Below, piece by piece: positions 26,220 to 34,558 of a stretch of DNA of 64,000 nt (its first letter is position 1; each line of letters starts with the position of its first letter). The stretch is from IMG/VR virus record IMGVR_UViG_3300025648_000015, positions 52,146-116,145 of that record. One strand, 5' to 3'. This stretch comes from a virus. A program made the position numbers and the translations under genes. The notes beneath the pieces are model-generated. The model ran no database searches. It saw only the letters and a program-made list of their open reading frames with translations, and was not told the DNA's origin.

Positions 26220-29200
26220 TGAGCATAGTTTTTTAGATGGTCTTTCAACGATTGACCAGGTAGTGAACCGCGTTGTAGATCTTGGGCAAGAAGCTGTTGC
26301 TATCACTGATCATGGTGAATGCAGCGGTCACCTTCGTCTTCAAAAAGCAGCTGACAAAGCTGGCATCAAACCTATCTTTGGTATGGAAGGTTATTTCACC
26401 GAAGATCGTTTTGAGAAGAGTGGTCGAAAAGGTGAAAACTATGACCACATGACTATTGTTGCTATGAATAACAAGGGACTCGAGAACCTTTGGGCATTGA
26501 GTAGCCTTGCTTATATTGAAGGTAGTTACTACACTAATGCACGTTTTGACTGGGAATTGTTAGAGCGTTACAACGAAGGTCTCATTGTTACTGGTGGTTG
26601 CATGGGTGGTTGCATTGGTAAACACCTTAAAGATGGTGAGAACCATGAGAAGGCTATTGAACGCATTGCTAGATACCAAGCTATTTTCGGTGACCGTTTC
26701 CATCTAGAATTGCATACTTATCTTGACCCTGAAAGCAATGAATGGAATCTTCGTGTTGCTGAAGCAGCATTAGACTACAGCGTTCCTCTTTTATCTGTTA
26801 GTGATTCTCACTACGCTGAGCCTGAGCAATGGTTTGCTCATGAACTCATGACTGCGGTGCAGATGGGTAAAACCATTCATGATCCTTCACGTTTTTCTTA
26901 TGGGCCTAATCAACTATGTATTTTTTCTGAGGAAGACACTCGCAGCAGGCTTAGCTATCTTCCTGAATCAATTGTTGACCAAGCTATCAATCGTACTAAT
27001 GAAGTTGCACAGATGTGTGACGCACGTATTCCTGGCTCACGTAAAATGCCAGTATTTTATTCATCACCTGCTATGGACGAGCGTAAGTTTCGTGAGACTG
27101 TAGAAGAAGGATTCAACCGTAAGATTGTTGGTCATGTAGCAGAAGATATGCTACAGACATACCGTGATCGTCTTGATTTTGAGATCGATGTTATTGTTAC
27201 TCGTGGTTTTCCTGGGTACTTCTTGACCGTTCAAGAAATTATTAATTGGAGTAAAGAAAATGAATTCTTGGTTGGTCCTAGCCGTGGCTCTGTGGGAGGT
27301 AGTCTTCTTGCTTATTGTATGGATATCACAACGGTAGACCCTATTCCTGCAAACCTTATCTTTGAACGTTTTCTAAATCCTGAGCGTGTGAGTATGCCCG
27401 ATATTGATATTGACATGCCTAAGAATGAACGATACCTTGTTCGACAGCACTTAGAAGAGCGTTACGGTAAACATAACATTGCAAGCATTGGCACTTTGAA
27501 TACTCTTGGGCCAAAGCAATCTTTGCGTGATATCTGTCGCGGCCTTGGTATTGACAAAGATGATACACAAAAGATGATCGATATCATTGATGATGACTGG
27601 AATATTAAAAACCGTGGAGCTACGTGGGAAGACGTAGAAAAACAATACGCTAAAGAGTATGCACCTTATATTATTAAATATCCAAAGCTATTTGAGAACT
27701 TACCTGAGTTTGTTAATCACATCCGGCATACTAGTGCACACGCTGCAGGTATTGTAATCAGTAAAGAATCTCTTCTAGGGGTTATGCCACTGCGTTATAG
27801 CCCACAGAATGATGATATCCGTACACAGTTTGACATGAATGAGATAGATGAGTTGGGTTTTGTAAAGATTGACTTGCTCGGTCTACGCACTCTCAGCACA
27901 CTAATGGTTGCGCTAGATCTTATCAAACGTAATAATGGTGGAACATTGCCTTTCAAGCATTTCTACGAATGGGACCATGACTGGGAAACCTATTACGATG
28001 ACCCAGCAGTATGGGATGCTATTTGCACAGGCCACAACATTGGTTTATTCCAGATTGAAACAGGTCAGCTACGCTCTTTGGTAAAACGTTTTCAACCACG
28101 CAGTATTGAAGACCTTTGTACAATGATTGCTATTTATCGTCCTGGCATTACTCGTTCTGTGGATAGCGAGACTGGTTTAAATCTACTTGAAATGTATATG
28201 CAAAAGCGTGAAGGCAAGCGTCCTGTCAAATACAAGCACCCAATGTTAGAGAAGATCCTTGGGGTGTCATACGGTTCATTCGTATACCAGGAACAGATTA
28301 TGGAAACTTGCCACATCCTTGCTGGTTATACCATTCCAGAAACTGACCGTGTTCGCAAGGCTGTTTCTAAGTCTAACTATGAAGACATGAAAGATGAAGC
28401 TGAGATCTTTGTACAAAAATGCATAGACAATGGTATTGATAAAAAGACTGCAGAATCTATCTTTGATGACATGCGTGCATTTGGTATGTATGGTTTTAAC
28501 AAGAGCCACGGTTACGGATACTCTATGCTATCTTACTGGACTGCTTGGGTTAAGTATTACTACCCACGTGAGTTTATGACTGCTCTATTCCGTACTAACC
28601 CATCTGACAGTGTTACCTACACTCGTGAAGCACGACGCATGGGCATCCAGGTTCTTGGGCCTGACATCAACGAAAGTGAAGGAAACTTTACACTCACATC
28701 ATCTGGTATTATCCGTTATGGACTTAGTAGTGTTAAATATGTTGCTAATGCTGCAGCGGAGTTACAGAAACTTGGTCCGTACAAAGACATGGAGGATTTC
28801 CTTGCCCGTGTACCTACCAGAAAAGTAAACAAACGTGCTGTTATGTCTATGATTAAGTGTGGCGTATTTGATAGCGTTTGTGGTGATACTAAGCAGGCAT
28901 TATATGAGTACTGCAAAACAAGGAAAGAGTTTAGGAAATTAGATGATAGTTGCAACGTTGACTGTACTTATTGTGCTGGTCGTTTTACTTTATTTGAGTG
29001 CTTCGCAGAGAACCAGGAATATATCACGCTACGGGGGCAACACGAGCAGGAGCTATTGGGAACTATGGTTAGTATTGATCCTCTTGCTGCTTATATTGAT
29101 GTAATCGAAGAGGAGCAGACTTATCCAGGAGAGAAACGTATGTTCCAGGGTGAGAAAGCTATGCTAGGTGGCATGGTTACTCAGATTAAACCATTGATTA

Positions 29201-29475
29201 CTAAAAAGGGTAAGAACCCTGGTGCTGAGATGTGCCAATTATGGATTGAATTACCGATTAATAATTTTGATGAGGATGGTTTGCTTGAAGAGGAAGATGA
29301 AGAAAGCTCTACGAAAGATGAAAGCGTTCAAATCGTGGCCTTCCCAACAACGTACGCAAGAGTCAAAAAAGATCTTGAGATCGGCACGCCGGTTTTGGTG
29401 GAAGTAGAAAAACTACAAGATGGGTTGAGCCTAAGAAGTTTATTTCGACTTGACTTATTAAAACCGGCAGTGTAA
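26185..29475 (+). CDS. dnaE: DNA polymerase III alpha subunit
   Basis: 1096 aa. The N-terminal PHP domain shows HLHTHSEHSFLDGLS and AITDHGECSGH. The palm carries MPDIDIDMP near residue 407, the two catalytic Asp, followed by RYGKHNIASIGT. HIRHTSAHAAGIVIS, FGMYGFNKSHGYGYSMLSYWTAWVKYYYP and the C-terminal OB region complete a DnaE-type C-family polymerase. It is the replicative polymerase. No beta clamp gene is recognisable nearby, so it may use the host clamp. A proofreading-type DnaQ exonuclease lies at 43560. Confidence 0.95.
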   Translation: MTDRLVHLHTHSEHSFLDGLSTIDQVVNRVVDLGQEAVAITDHGECSGHLRLQKAADKAGIKPIFGMEGYFTEDRFEKSGRKGENYDHMTIVAMNNKGLENLWALSSLAYIEGSYYTNARFDWELLERYNEGLIVTGGCMGGCIGKHLKDGENHEKAIERIARYQAIFGDRFHLELHTYLDPESNEWNLRVAEAALDYSVPLLSVSDSHYAEPEQWFAHELMTAVQMGKTIHDPSRFSYGPNQLCIFSEEDTRSRLSYLPESIVDQAINRTNEVAQMCDARIPGSRKMPVFYSSPAMDERKFRETVEEGFNRKIVGHVAEDMLQTYRDRLDFEIDVIVTRGFPGYFLTVQEIINWSKENEFLVGPSRGSVGGSLLAYCMDITTVDPIPANLIFERFLNPERVSMPDIDIDMPKNERYLVRQHLEERYGKHNIASIGTLNTLGPKQSLRDICRGLGIDKDDTQKMIDIIDDDWNIKNRGATWEDVEKQYAKEYAPYIIKYPKLFENLPEFVNHIRHTSAHAAGIVISKESLLGVMPLRYSPQNDDIRTQFDMNEIDELGFVKIDLLGLRTLSTLMVALDLIKRNNGGTLPFKHFYEWDHDWETYYDDPAVWDAICTGHNIGLFQIETGQLRSLVKRFQPRSIEDLCTMIAIYRPGITRSVDSETGLNLLEMYMQKREGKRPVKYKHPMLEKILGVSYGSFVYQEQIMETCHILAGYTIPETDRVRKAVSKSNYEDMKDEAEIFVQKCIDNGIDKKTAESIFDDMRAFGMYGFNKSHGYGYSMLSYWTAWVKYYYPREFMTALFRTNPSDSVTYTREARRMGIQVLGPDINESEGNFTLTSSGIIRYGLSSVKYVANAAAELQKLGPYKDMEDFLARVPTRKVNKRAVMSMIKCGVFDSVCGDTKQALYEYCKTRKEFRKLDDSCNVDCTYCAGRFTLFECFAENQEYITLRGQHEQELLGTMVSIDPLAAYIDVIEEEQTYPGEKRMFQGEKAMLGGMVTQIKPLITKKGKNPGAEMCQLWIELPINNFDEDGLLEEEDEESSTKDESVQIVAFPTTYARVKKDLEIGTPVLVEVEKLQDGLSLRSLFRLDLLKPAV

Positions 29476-29502
29476 TCTGATAACAGTAAGAAAGGAAAAT
29501 AT

Positions 29503-29637
29503 ATGTCAAAACTATCAGTGTGGCGTTGCCCTAAATGCAAGCAAGAGATACAAGCTCTTGCAACTGAGGTAACACACAAATGCCCAAGCAACAAAAATCT
29601 TCTTGTTCAATGGGAAAGTGCAGGCAAAGATGAATGA
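29503..29637 (+). CDS. Zinc-ribbon microprotein
   Basis: 44 aa with a good AAAGGAAA ribosome site. WRCPKCKQEIQALATEVTHKCP gives a CXXC plus a later HKC, a rubredoxin-like knuckle. It overlaps the next gene by 8 bp. No function can be assigned. Confidence 0.65.
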   Translation: MSKLSVWRCPKCKQEIQALATEVTHKCPSNKNLLVQWESAGKDE

Positions 29638-29797
29638 GATAATCATCAATGCTAATCTTAAATTGAGTCCAATAGCTTTAATCCGTTATGGTAAAGCTCT
29701 TAGAAAGTCAGGTTTAACGCCTGATGACTTTATTTTGCAAGCAGTAGCTACTATGATTTACGAGACTTTAGGAGAAGATGAGTATGAAGTACAATGA
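29630..29797 (+). CDS. Small hypothetical protein
   Basis: 55 aa starting at 29630 inside the end of the zinc-ribbon gene. Helical, with YGKALRKSGLTPDDFILQAVATMIYETL resembling an antitoxin-like or RHH-like helix pair by style. No family recognised. Confidence 0.55.
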   Translation: MNEIIINANLKLSPIALIRYGKALRKSGLTPDDFILQAVATMIYETLGEDEYEVQ

Positions 29798-30080
29798 GTT
29801 AGAACACAGCCATATTAGCCTCCGTACACATGAGGATGGCGAATGTTTAGGTGATGTATGCACTATCCATATGCGTAGTGATCACCATATGCGTGGCTTC
29901 CCACAATTTTATCGATTCGATCGTGGGATTATGGAACGCAAATGCACTCATGGAATTGGTCACCCAGACCCAGATGATATTAATATTATCAATGGTGCTG
30001 ACGATGGTGCACATGCTTGTGATGGTTGTTGCCTAAGATTTGCAACTGAAGAAGAATACAAAAGTGCTAAGGTAAAGTAA
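29778..30080 (+). CDS. His/Cys-rich hypothetical protein
   Basis: 100 aa. A second ATG at 29784 is at a better distance from GGAGAAG. The protein is rich in His and Cys: DGECLGDVCTIHMRSDHHMRGFPQF, KCTHGIGHPDPDD, and HACDGCCLRF, implying at least one metal site. This type of short His/Cys protein is frequent in actinophages. The stop overlaps the next ATG. Confidence 0.65.
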   Translation: MSMKYNELEHSHISLRTHEDGECLGDVCTIHMRSDHHMRGFPQFYRFDRGIMERKCTHGIGHPDPDDINIINGADDGAHACDGCCLRFATEEEYKSAKVK

Positions 30081-30502
30081 TGCAAACATTTTTACCATAC
30101 GAAAGTTTTACTAAATCTGCTTCTGTGCTTGACCGTCAACGTTTAGGGAAACAACGTGTAGAAAATCTACAAGTAATCAAAGCATTAATTACTCCTGGAT
30201 ATGGTTGGCAAAATCATCCAGCAGTAAAGATGTGGCGTGGTCACGAATACACACTTCTTAAATACCAAGAAGCTATCTGCAATGAATGGACTGGTCGTGG
30301 CTACAAAGATACATGCCTTGAAAAATCCATAGATTTACTTGCTGGTTATCCTATTGGCATAACCAAACCAGAATGGTTAGGTGACGTAGAGTTTCATGAA
30401 TCTCACCAAAGCAATCTTTTACGTAAATTCCCAGAACACTATTCACAATATTTTACAAATGTACCAGATAATCTTGAATACGTCTGGCCAATAGGAGCAT
30501 AA
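30080..30502 (+). CDS. Endonuclease V-like pyrimidine dimer glycosylase family protein
   Basis: 140 aa. MQTFLPYESFTKSASVLDRQRLGKQRVE, then GYGWQNHPAVKMWRGHE and ICNEWTGRGYKDTC, is the pattern of the small bacterial family usually annotated as pyrimidine-dimer DNA glycosylase. It would start base-excision repair of UV damage, useful to a phage in sunlit water. Activity has been shown for T4 endonuclease V; for this branch the annotation rests on homology. Confidence 0.72.
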   Translation: MQTFLPYESFTKSASVLDRQRLGKQRVENLQVIKALITPGYGWQNHPAVKMWRGHEYTLLKYQEAICNEWTGRGYKDTCLEKSIDLLAGYPIGITKPEWLGDVEFHESHQSNLLRKFPEHYSQYFTNVPDNLEYVWPIGA

Positions 30503-30675
30503 TGAGTTACAACAGTAGAGAACGATACCACCAAATGATGCGTCGCAAAGAACGAGAAACTCAGCTATACATGGAAATGCATCCACCAAAGAATAATATG
30601 AGTGCAACTGAAGCGATGAGTCGTATTGTATTCCCAGAATATTACGAAAAGGAAGATGATGCAAATAACAATTGA
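30502..30675 (+). CDS. Small charged hypothetical protein
   Basis: 57 aa starting in the TAATG junction. Strongly charged and helical (RERYHQMMRRKERETQLYMEM), ending in acidic residues. No family recognised. It overlaps the next gene by 17 bp. Confidence 0.55.
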   Translation: MSYNSRERYHQMMRRKERETQLYMEMHPPKNNMSATEAMSRIVFPEYYEKEDDANNN

Positions 30676-30778
30676 TATTGATCAACGTACATATAACCAC
30701 TTGAAATCAATGGCAGAAATTGATAGAATGACCGTTGAAGAATTTATTCAAGAACTTGTAGAGGAAAACTATGGCTAA
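30659..30778 (+). CDS. Ribbon-helix-helix-like microprotein
   Basis: 39 aa. The sequence MQITIDIDQRTYNHLKSMAE then DRMTVEEFIQELVEENYG has the beta strand plus two helices of Arc/CopG-type RHH DNA-binding proteins. It lies immediately before and overlaps recA (8 bp), so it may control recA or be an antitoxin-like repressor; no toxin gene is seen beside it. Confidence 0.6.
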   Translation: MQITIDIDQRTYNHLKSMAEIDRMTVEEFIQELVEENYG

Positions 30779-31880
30779 AGATGCTATTGAATCATTAATT
30801 AAAGAACTTAATAAGTTCACTCCTGAAGGTAGCACTAAGCCCATTGCTTTCCGTGGTAATAACATTGAGCGCATTAATGCTATCCCTACATTCACTCCAG
30901 CATTGTCTTACTTGCTTGCAGTTGGTGGATGGCCAGAAGGTAAACTAATCGAGTTCTTTGGCAAGGAACACTCAGGTAAAAGTTCATTCGCTTTGATGGC
31001 ATTGAAAGATTGCTATGACTACTACAAGGGTGAGAAGCTTGTTGCTTATGTAGACCTAGAACACCGTTTTAATCCTGAATGGGCTGAGAAGCTTGGGCTA
31101 AAGGTAGACGAAAGCCTTATCGTTGTGCAACCACCAGATGCTGAAACAGGAACTGACATGATGGTTAGCCTAATTAAGTCAAAAGAAGTTTGTGCAATCG
31201 TATGGGATTCGACTGGTGCTGCAGCTACAAAACATAGCATGCAACAACTTACTGATAAAAATGATCGCATGGGTGGCAACGCTGCAGTGATGAAACGCAA
31301 CGTCCAAACTGTTGCTCCATTAGCTAACCTTTATGGTGTGACTTGTTTCTACCTTAACCAACTTCGTGCAGACATGGATGGATACAACCGACCTATGACT
31401 CCAGGTGGCCACGCAGTAAAACACGCTATGTCAGTACGTATATATTTACGCCCTGGTAGTGACAAATACTTTGACAAAATTAATGGTGAGAATGTACAAG
31501 TTGGTTTCCCTGTTGTTATGAAGACAGTAAAAAATAGTTACGGTCCTCCATTCCGTGAAGGTTGGACTGATTTCTATAATCAGCCAAATGTATTTCTAGA
31601 TCACCCAGGTGTTGACACTAAACGTGATCTTGCTCGTATGGGTATCCTTTTAGGTGTAGCACAACGTGCCGGTGCATGGTTTTCTTGGAAAGATATCAAG
31701 GCACAGGGTCGTGACTCATTTTTTGATCAGATTTGGGAAAGTGGACGTGGTGCAGAGTTTGAAGCAGAAATCGTTGCTGCTATCAAAAAGGGTTCAAGTT
31801 TTGCTGAGGTAGAACAAGATGAATTCTTTGGTCGACCTTTGACCGTAGACAGCGATGACGTTAACGATCCGGACGTGTGA
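30771..31880 (+). CDS. RecA/UvsX recombinase
   Basis: 369 aa. Walker A is LIEFFGKEHSGKSSF near residue 65, AYVDLEHRFNPEWAEKLG holds the catalytic Glu, Walker B is CAIVWDSTGA, and CFYLNQLRADMDGYNRPMTPGGHAVKH covers loop L2. It drives strand exchange and probably recombination-dependent replication, working with the neighbouring nucleases. RecA-like rather than UvsX-like in its N-terminal region. Confidence 0.92.
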   Translation: MAKDAIESLIKELNKFTPEGSTKPIAFRGNNIERINAIPTFTPALSYLLAVGGWPEGKLIEFFGKEHSGKSSFALMALKDCYDYYKGEKLVAYVDLEHRFNPEWAEKLGLKVDESLIVVQPPDAETGTDMMVSLIKSKEVCAIVWDSTGAAATKHSMQQLTDKNDRMGGNAAVMKRNVQTVAPLANLYGVTCFYLNQLRADMDGYNRPMTPGGHAVKHAMSVRIYLRPGSDKYFDKINGENVQVGFPVVMKTVKNSYGPPFREGWTDFYNQPNVFLDHPGVDTKRDLARMGILLGVAQRAGAWFSWKDIKAQGRDSFFDQIWESGRGAEFEAEIVAAIKKGSSFAEVEQDEFFGRPLTVDSDDVNDPDV

Positions 31881-32059
31881 TGATGACTGAAGAATACGAA
31901 GAAGAACAAGGTGTATCTATTGAGATTGATCCAGAAGGTTGGCCAGAAGATCTGGCTGGTATTCTAATCAATGGCAAAGCTTTCTATATTGTTGATGGAG
32001 TAGTAACGATTACAGGCGATCCTATTTGGAAGTTTGGGGTTATTGCCGATGACGATTAA
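31880..32059 (+). CDS. Small acidic hypothetical protein
   Basis: 59 aa. Start taken as the ATG at 31880, overlapping the RecA stop by one base; a GTG at 31877 is in frame. It is acidic (TEEYEEEQGVSIEIDPEGWPEDL) with a beta-rich end. Its stop lies inside the next microgene. No family recognised. Confidence 0.55.
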   Translation: MMTEEYEEEQGVSIEIDPEGWPEDLAGILINGKAFYIVDGVVTITGDPIWKFGVIADDD

Positions 32060-32162
32060 ACATTTTTGCCATAAATGCAATTTATATTTTTATCGTGCTG
32101 TAGACTTTATACTCCATAGACAAGAGCATATGAAAGAAGAACAAAATGAAATTGCGAAATGA
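32049..32162 (+). CDS. C2H2 zinc-finger-like microprotein
   Basis: 37 aa. FCHKCNLYFYRAVDFILHRQEH has the C-X2-C-X12-H-X4-H spacing of a classical C2H2 finger, with aromatic and Leu residues at the core positions. Single C2H2 proteins are rare in phages but known in Ros/MucR types. It overlaps both neighbours (11 and 17 bp). Confidence 0.55.
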   Translation: MTIKHFCHKCNLYFYRAVDFILHRQEHMKEEQNEIAK

Positions 32163-32289
32163 AAAATCGTTTACCTATACCGATGAAAGCTTTCACATTG
32201 AAGCTACCGGTATTTCTTCAAAAGACTTTTTTAGAATTGTTAATGAATTAAAGAATAACCACGTCGAGGATGAAGAGAATGACAACTGA
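32146..32289 (+). CDS. Small hypothetical protein
   Basis: 47 aa nested between overlapping neighbours (17 bp and 11 bp). Mixed composition with the middle SFHIEATGISSKDFFRIVNELK. No family recognised. Its existence rests on the chain of stop-start overlaps. Confidence 0.5.
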   Translation: MKLRNEKSFTYTDESFHIEATGISSKDFFRIVNELKNNHVEDEENDN

Positions 32290-32449
32290 ATGGGAAACCG
32301 CTAAGTGTAAAAACTGCAGGCGTAAGCTTGGAGATGATCGAGAAATTATTAAGAGTGGTAGTGGTGTTTGGGTACACAATAACCCCATTAATTATGATCT
32401 TAAATGCCATCCGTTTCACCAATACGTAGCAGAACCATTGGAAGATTAA
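32279..32449 (+). CDS. CXXC microprotein
   Basis: 56 aa. AKCKNCRRKLGDDREII followed by VWVHNN and KCHP gives a CXXC plus His/Cys pair, a zinc-knuckle pattern also found in the short proteins at 32776, 33158 and 33310. Confidence 0.6.
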   Translation: MTTEWETAKCKNCRRKLGDDREIIKSGSGVWVHNNPINYDLKCHPFHQYVAEPLED

Positions 32450-32465
32450 GAAGAGAGAAAAGATA

Positions 32466-32789
32466 ATGACAACTCCTAAGAAAGCACAAGATGTAACACC
32501 ATTTGAACAAGTGGTTGCTGAGATTATGGCTATGCATACAAAGAAGCAGGCTGATTATGGTCGTGCAGATGTTGGCGACCCATTCGCTAACGTACGTGCT
32601 AGTGAAGATTTTGGGATACCGGGGTGGATAGGTGCTGTAGTTAGAGCTAACGATAAAGTTAGGCGTCTACAAAAAGCTGCCCGTGGTGGTAAATTAGTTA
32701 ATGAATCTATTGAAGATTCATTGCTTGATGCAGCTGTTTATTTTATGATTGCTCTTTGTTTGTTTAGGGAAGAAAATGGGAATAAATAA
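32466..32789 (+). CDS. DUF1599/MazG-like nucleotide pyrophosphohydrolase-type protein
   Basis: 107 aa. HTKKQADYGRADVGDPFANV, then RANDKVRRLQKAARGGKLVNESIEDSLLDAAVYFMIALCLF follows the all-alpha NTP-PPase pattern (ExxE/ExxD-like with ESIEDSLLD). Family members in phages are thought to act on nucleotides. A preceding AAGAGAGAAAAG site supports the start. Overlaps the next microgene by 14 bp. Confidence 0.7.
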   Translation: MTTPKKAQDVTPFEQVVAEIMAMHTKKQADYGRADVGDPFANVRASEDFGIPGWIGAVVRANDKVRRLQKAARGGKLVNESIEDSLLDAAVYFMIALCLFREENGNK

Positions 32790-32910
32790 GTGCCCCGAAT
32801 GCAATGAAGATCTTCGTCTTATCACCGAAGGAAGCGATGCTTATTGGATCCATGATGATGCTGACTTAGCAAACAATCCAGAATGTTTTTTAAGGAACGT
32901 TGCAGAATGA
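32776..32910 (+). CDS. CXXC microprotein
   Basis: 44 aa. NKCPECNEDLRLI then AYWIHDDADLANNPECF: the same CXXC / WxHDD / Cys pattern as its neighbours, suggesting a small paralogous zinc family. Stop overlaps the next start (ATGA). Confidence 0.6.
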   Translation: MGINKCPECNEDLRLITEGSDAYWIHDDADLANNPECFLRNVAE

Positions 32911-33158
32911 TTGATGCTCAACAATGGTTAAAAGAATTTCGTAATAAAGATAAAGCCAATTGGGAAACTTTTGAAGTTGAATTGGAAGATGACGAGTTTG
33001 TAAAAGTCAAGCAAGCTGCATCTATTCTTGGTATGAATGTTGAAGAATACTGCAATTATGCTTTAGTAAAAGCTTTGGATGGGTATAAATGCCCTACATG
33101 CAATAAATTAAGGTTGGATATGTCTCAAAGTTGTAGTAATTGTGGGGAAATAGACTAA
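32907..33158 (+). CDS. Protein with C-terminal zinc ribbon
   Basis: 83 aa from the ATG at 32907 (ATGA overlap); an in-frame ATG at 32883 is less likely. Helical N-terminal two thirds (KVKQAASILGMNVEEYCNYALVKAL) and a C-terminal zinc ribbon, YKCPTCNKLRLDMSQSCSNCG. No family recognised. Confidence 0.65.
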   Translation: MIDAQQWLKEFRNKDKANWETFEVELEDDEFVKVKQAASILGMNVEEYCNYALVKALDGYKCPTCNKLRLDMSQSCSNCGEID

Positions 33159-33307
33159 TGATTTGTGATAAATGCAAAGAACCTGTGCATGTCGGTGAAG
33201 TTTGGTGGGTGCACGATAAGACAAATGATACATGGTGTGACCCCTTGCAAAGTCAGTTCTCTATCGAGTATAATACAATTAAACCTGTGTTTGAAGAAGA
33301 GGATTAA
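33158..33307 (+). CDS. CXXC microprotein
   Basis: 49 aa. MICDKCKEPVHVGEVWWVHDK then TWCDPL: CXXC, W-x-H and a later Cys, as in the proteins at 32279 and 32776. Starts in a TAATG junction. Confidence 0.6.
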   Translation: MICDKCKEPVHVGEVWWVHDKTNDTWCDPLQSQFSIEYNTIKPVFEEED

Positions 33308-33309
33308 TA

Positions 33310-33483
33310 ATGGATGTCTGTAAGCACGGCAAGACTAATGAGTTTGGCACTTTCATGCCTTATTATTCATATTTCTGTCCTGACTGCAATAACCGTATTA
33401 TCCCACAAGAAATGAATCCATGCGACCATCCAAAGAGACGTGATGGAAGCTGCGTAAAGAAAGGCTGTAACGGTAAAGCATAA
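33310..33483 (+). CDS. Cys-rich microprotein
   Basis: 57 aa with seven Cys. FCPDCNNRIIP, NPCDHPKRRDGSC and KGCNGKA are the metal-type elements. Starts two bases after the preceding stop; its own stop overlaps the next ATG. Confidence 0.6.
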   Translation: MDVCKHGKTNEFGTFMPYYSYFCPDCNNRIIPQEMNPCDHPKRRDGSCVKKGCNGKA

Positions 33484-33728
33484 TGAACGTTGGAGATCGT
33501 GTAGCACACGTTAACTTACTAGGAACTATTGTTGGAGTATCTGCAAAAGGACTACCAGTCATTGAATGGAATGATAGTGAATTCACTGAAGAAGATCCAG
33601 ACACACTCTTGGTAGTTGAATTGCCAGAAGAACTAAATCCAGAAAACGAAGTAGCCGAACCTACGGAGAATAATAATGGAACCACTGAACAAACCACTGA
33701 ACAAACCACTGAAACAACTAATAGTTGA
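33483..33728 (+). CDS. Small protein with beta-barrel core and Thr/Glu repeat tail
   Basis: 81 aa. The N-terminus MNVGDRVAHVNLLGTIVGVSAKGLPVIEW resembles a KOW/SH3-like strand pair. The tail TEQTTEQTTETT comes from a 12-bp tandem repeat and overlaps the next gene by 53 bp in another frame. Confidence 0.6.
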   Translation: MNVGDRVAHVNLLGTIVGVSAKGLPVIEWNDSEFTEEDPDTLLVVELPEELNPENEVAEPTENNNGTTEQTTEQTTETTNS

Positions 33729-33879
33729 AGCTCTAAAGAGCCTAGAAGGGTTCATGGAGACTGGCGCTGATAGTTCTTATCACAGTTACGATAGAGGGCG
33801 CTATGATACATATCATGTTGTGCTTGGGTGGATTAACCAATTAGAAAGAGAAAATGGGGAAGTTCCAACAGAAGTTTAG
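33676..33879 (+). CDS. Small hypothetical protein
   Basis: 67 aa. The first 13 residues come from the tandem repeat (EPLNKPLNKPLKQ); the rest is helical (LIVEALKSLEGFMETG) and ends with YHVVLGWINQLERENG. It overlaps the next gene by 26 bp. An internal later start is possible. Confidence 0.55.
   Translation: MEPLNKPLNKPLKQLIVEALKSLEGFMETGADSSYHSYDRGRYDTYHVVLGWINQLERENGEVPTEV
33681..33716 (+). repeat. 12-bp tandem repeat, three units, coded in two frames
   Basis: Units ACCACTGAACAA at 33681, 33693 and (degenerate) 33705. It encodes TEQT-type repeats at the end of one gene and NKPL-type repeats at the start of the next, which overlap here. Confidence 0.8.
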
Positions 33880-34267
33880 CCAACGTCAAGAACGTGAGCT
33901 AGAAGAGCAATGGCCAATGGCCAAGAGAACTATTGGTTCAGGTGCTAAGTGGGAGAAGGCAGACCTTCAAACACAAGAGTACCAGAACATAGAGTTCATG
34001 ATTGAATGCAAGAGCACACAAAGCTCAAGCTTTTCCATTACTAAAACTATTTGGAACACTGTTAAAAGCCATGCTCAGAACAAGAGTTGGCTTAGTCGTC
34101 CGGTACTTGCTGTACGTTTGTACGGTCCTACTATTGAAATGACTGAGTGGGGGGAAAGAGAAAACACTCCTGAAACTTTACCAGTCGAGCTTGACCTTAT
34201 CGTAATAGATAAGGATGATTTTCTTGAATTATACGAAGATTACATAAGACTAAAAGAGAATGAATAA
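33854..34267 (+). CDS. PD-(D/E)XK nuclease-like, resolvase type
   Basis: 137 aa. AKRTIGSGAKWEKADLQTQEYQNIEFMIECKSTQSSSFSI has the Gly-Ser-Gly, Asp and ECK arrangement of Hjc-like/Holliday-type resolvases. It is one of three nuclease-like genes in 33.8-35.7 kb that would act with RecA in recombination. Stop overlaps the next start. Confidence 0.65.
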   Translation: MGKFQQKFSQRQERELEEQWPMAKRTIGSGAKWEKADLQTQEYQNIEFMIECKSTQSSSFSITKTIWNTVKSHAQNKSWLSRPVLAVRLYGPTIEMTEWGERENTPETLPVELDLIVIDKDDFLELYEDYIRLKENE

Positions 34268-34482
34268 TGTGGTCGTGGATCCTAGCAGTTGTCGGAAGCT
34301 TTGGTGTTTTTACTATAGGTAGTAAAAATATCTATGGATGGGTTGTTCTATTCTTGAATGAATGTTTATGGGTTGCTTATGCTTTGCATACACATCAATA
34401 TGGTTTTATTTTTGCTTCTGCTTTATACATGGGTACATACATTAGAAACTATTTGAACTGGAAAAAAGATGATAAAGAATAG
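34267..34482 (+). CDS. Three-helix membrane protein, PnuC/SemiSWEET-like by style
   Basis: 71 aa. Hydrophobic segments at about residues 3-19, 24-40 and 46-62 (SWILAVVGSFGVFTIG; GWVVLFLNECLWVAYAL; FIFASALYMGTYIRNYL). Half-length PnuC/SWEET-type transporters have this layout; a nicotinamide-riboside role would fit phage NAD salvage but is only a guess. It overlaps the next microgene by 14 bp. Confidence 0.6.
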   Translation: MWSWILAVVGSFGVFTIGSKNIYGWVVLFLNECLWVAYALHTHQYGFIFASALYMGTYIRNYLNWKKDDKE

Positions 34483-34558
34483 AATTGTTGATCTAATTTT
34501 TATGGTGCTGGGAACGGTACTTGTGACTGAAATTACTATGAGAAAGAAAAATAAGTGA
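34469..34558 (+). CDS. Membrane microprotein
   Basis: 29 aa, MIKNRIVDLIFMVLGTVLVT with one membrane helix and a basic tail. It bridges the membrane-protein and Cas4-like genes by overlapping both. Weakly supported because of its size. Confidence 0.45.
   Translation: MIKNRIVDLIFMVLGTVLVTEITMRKKNK

Noticed and set aside
32240-32422. Minus-strand 60-aa frame in the microprotein cluster
   Set aside because: No ribosome site and antisense to a run of overlapping coding frames.
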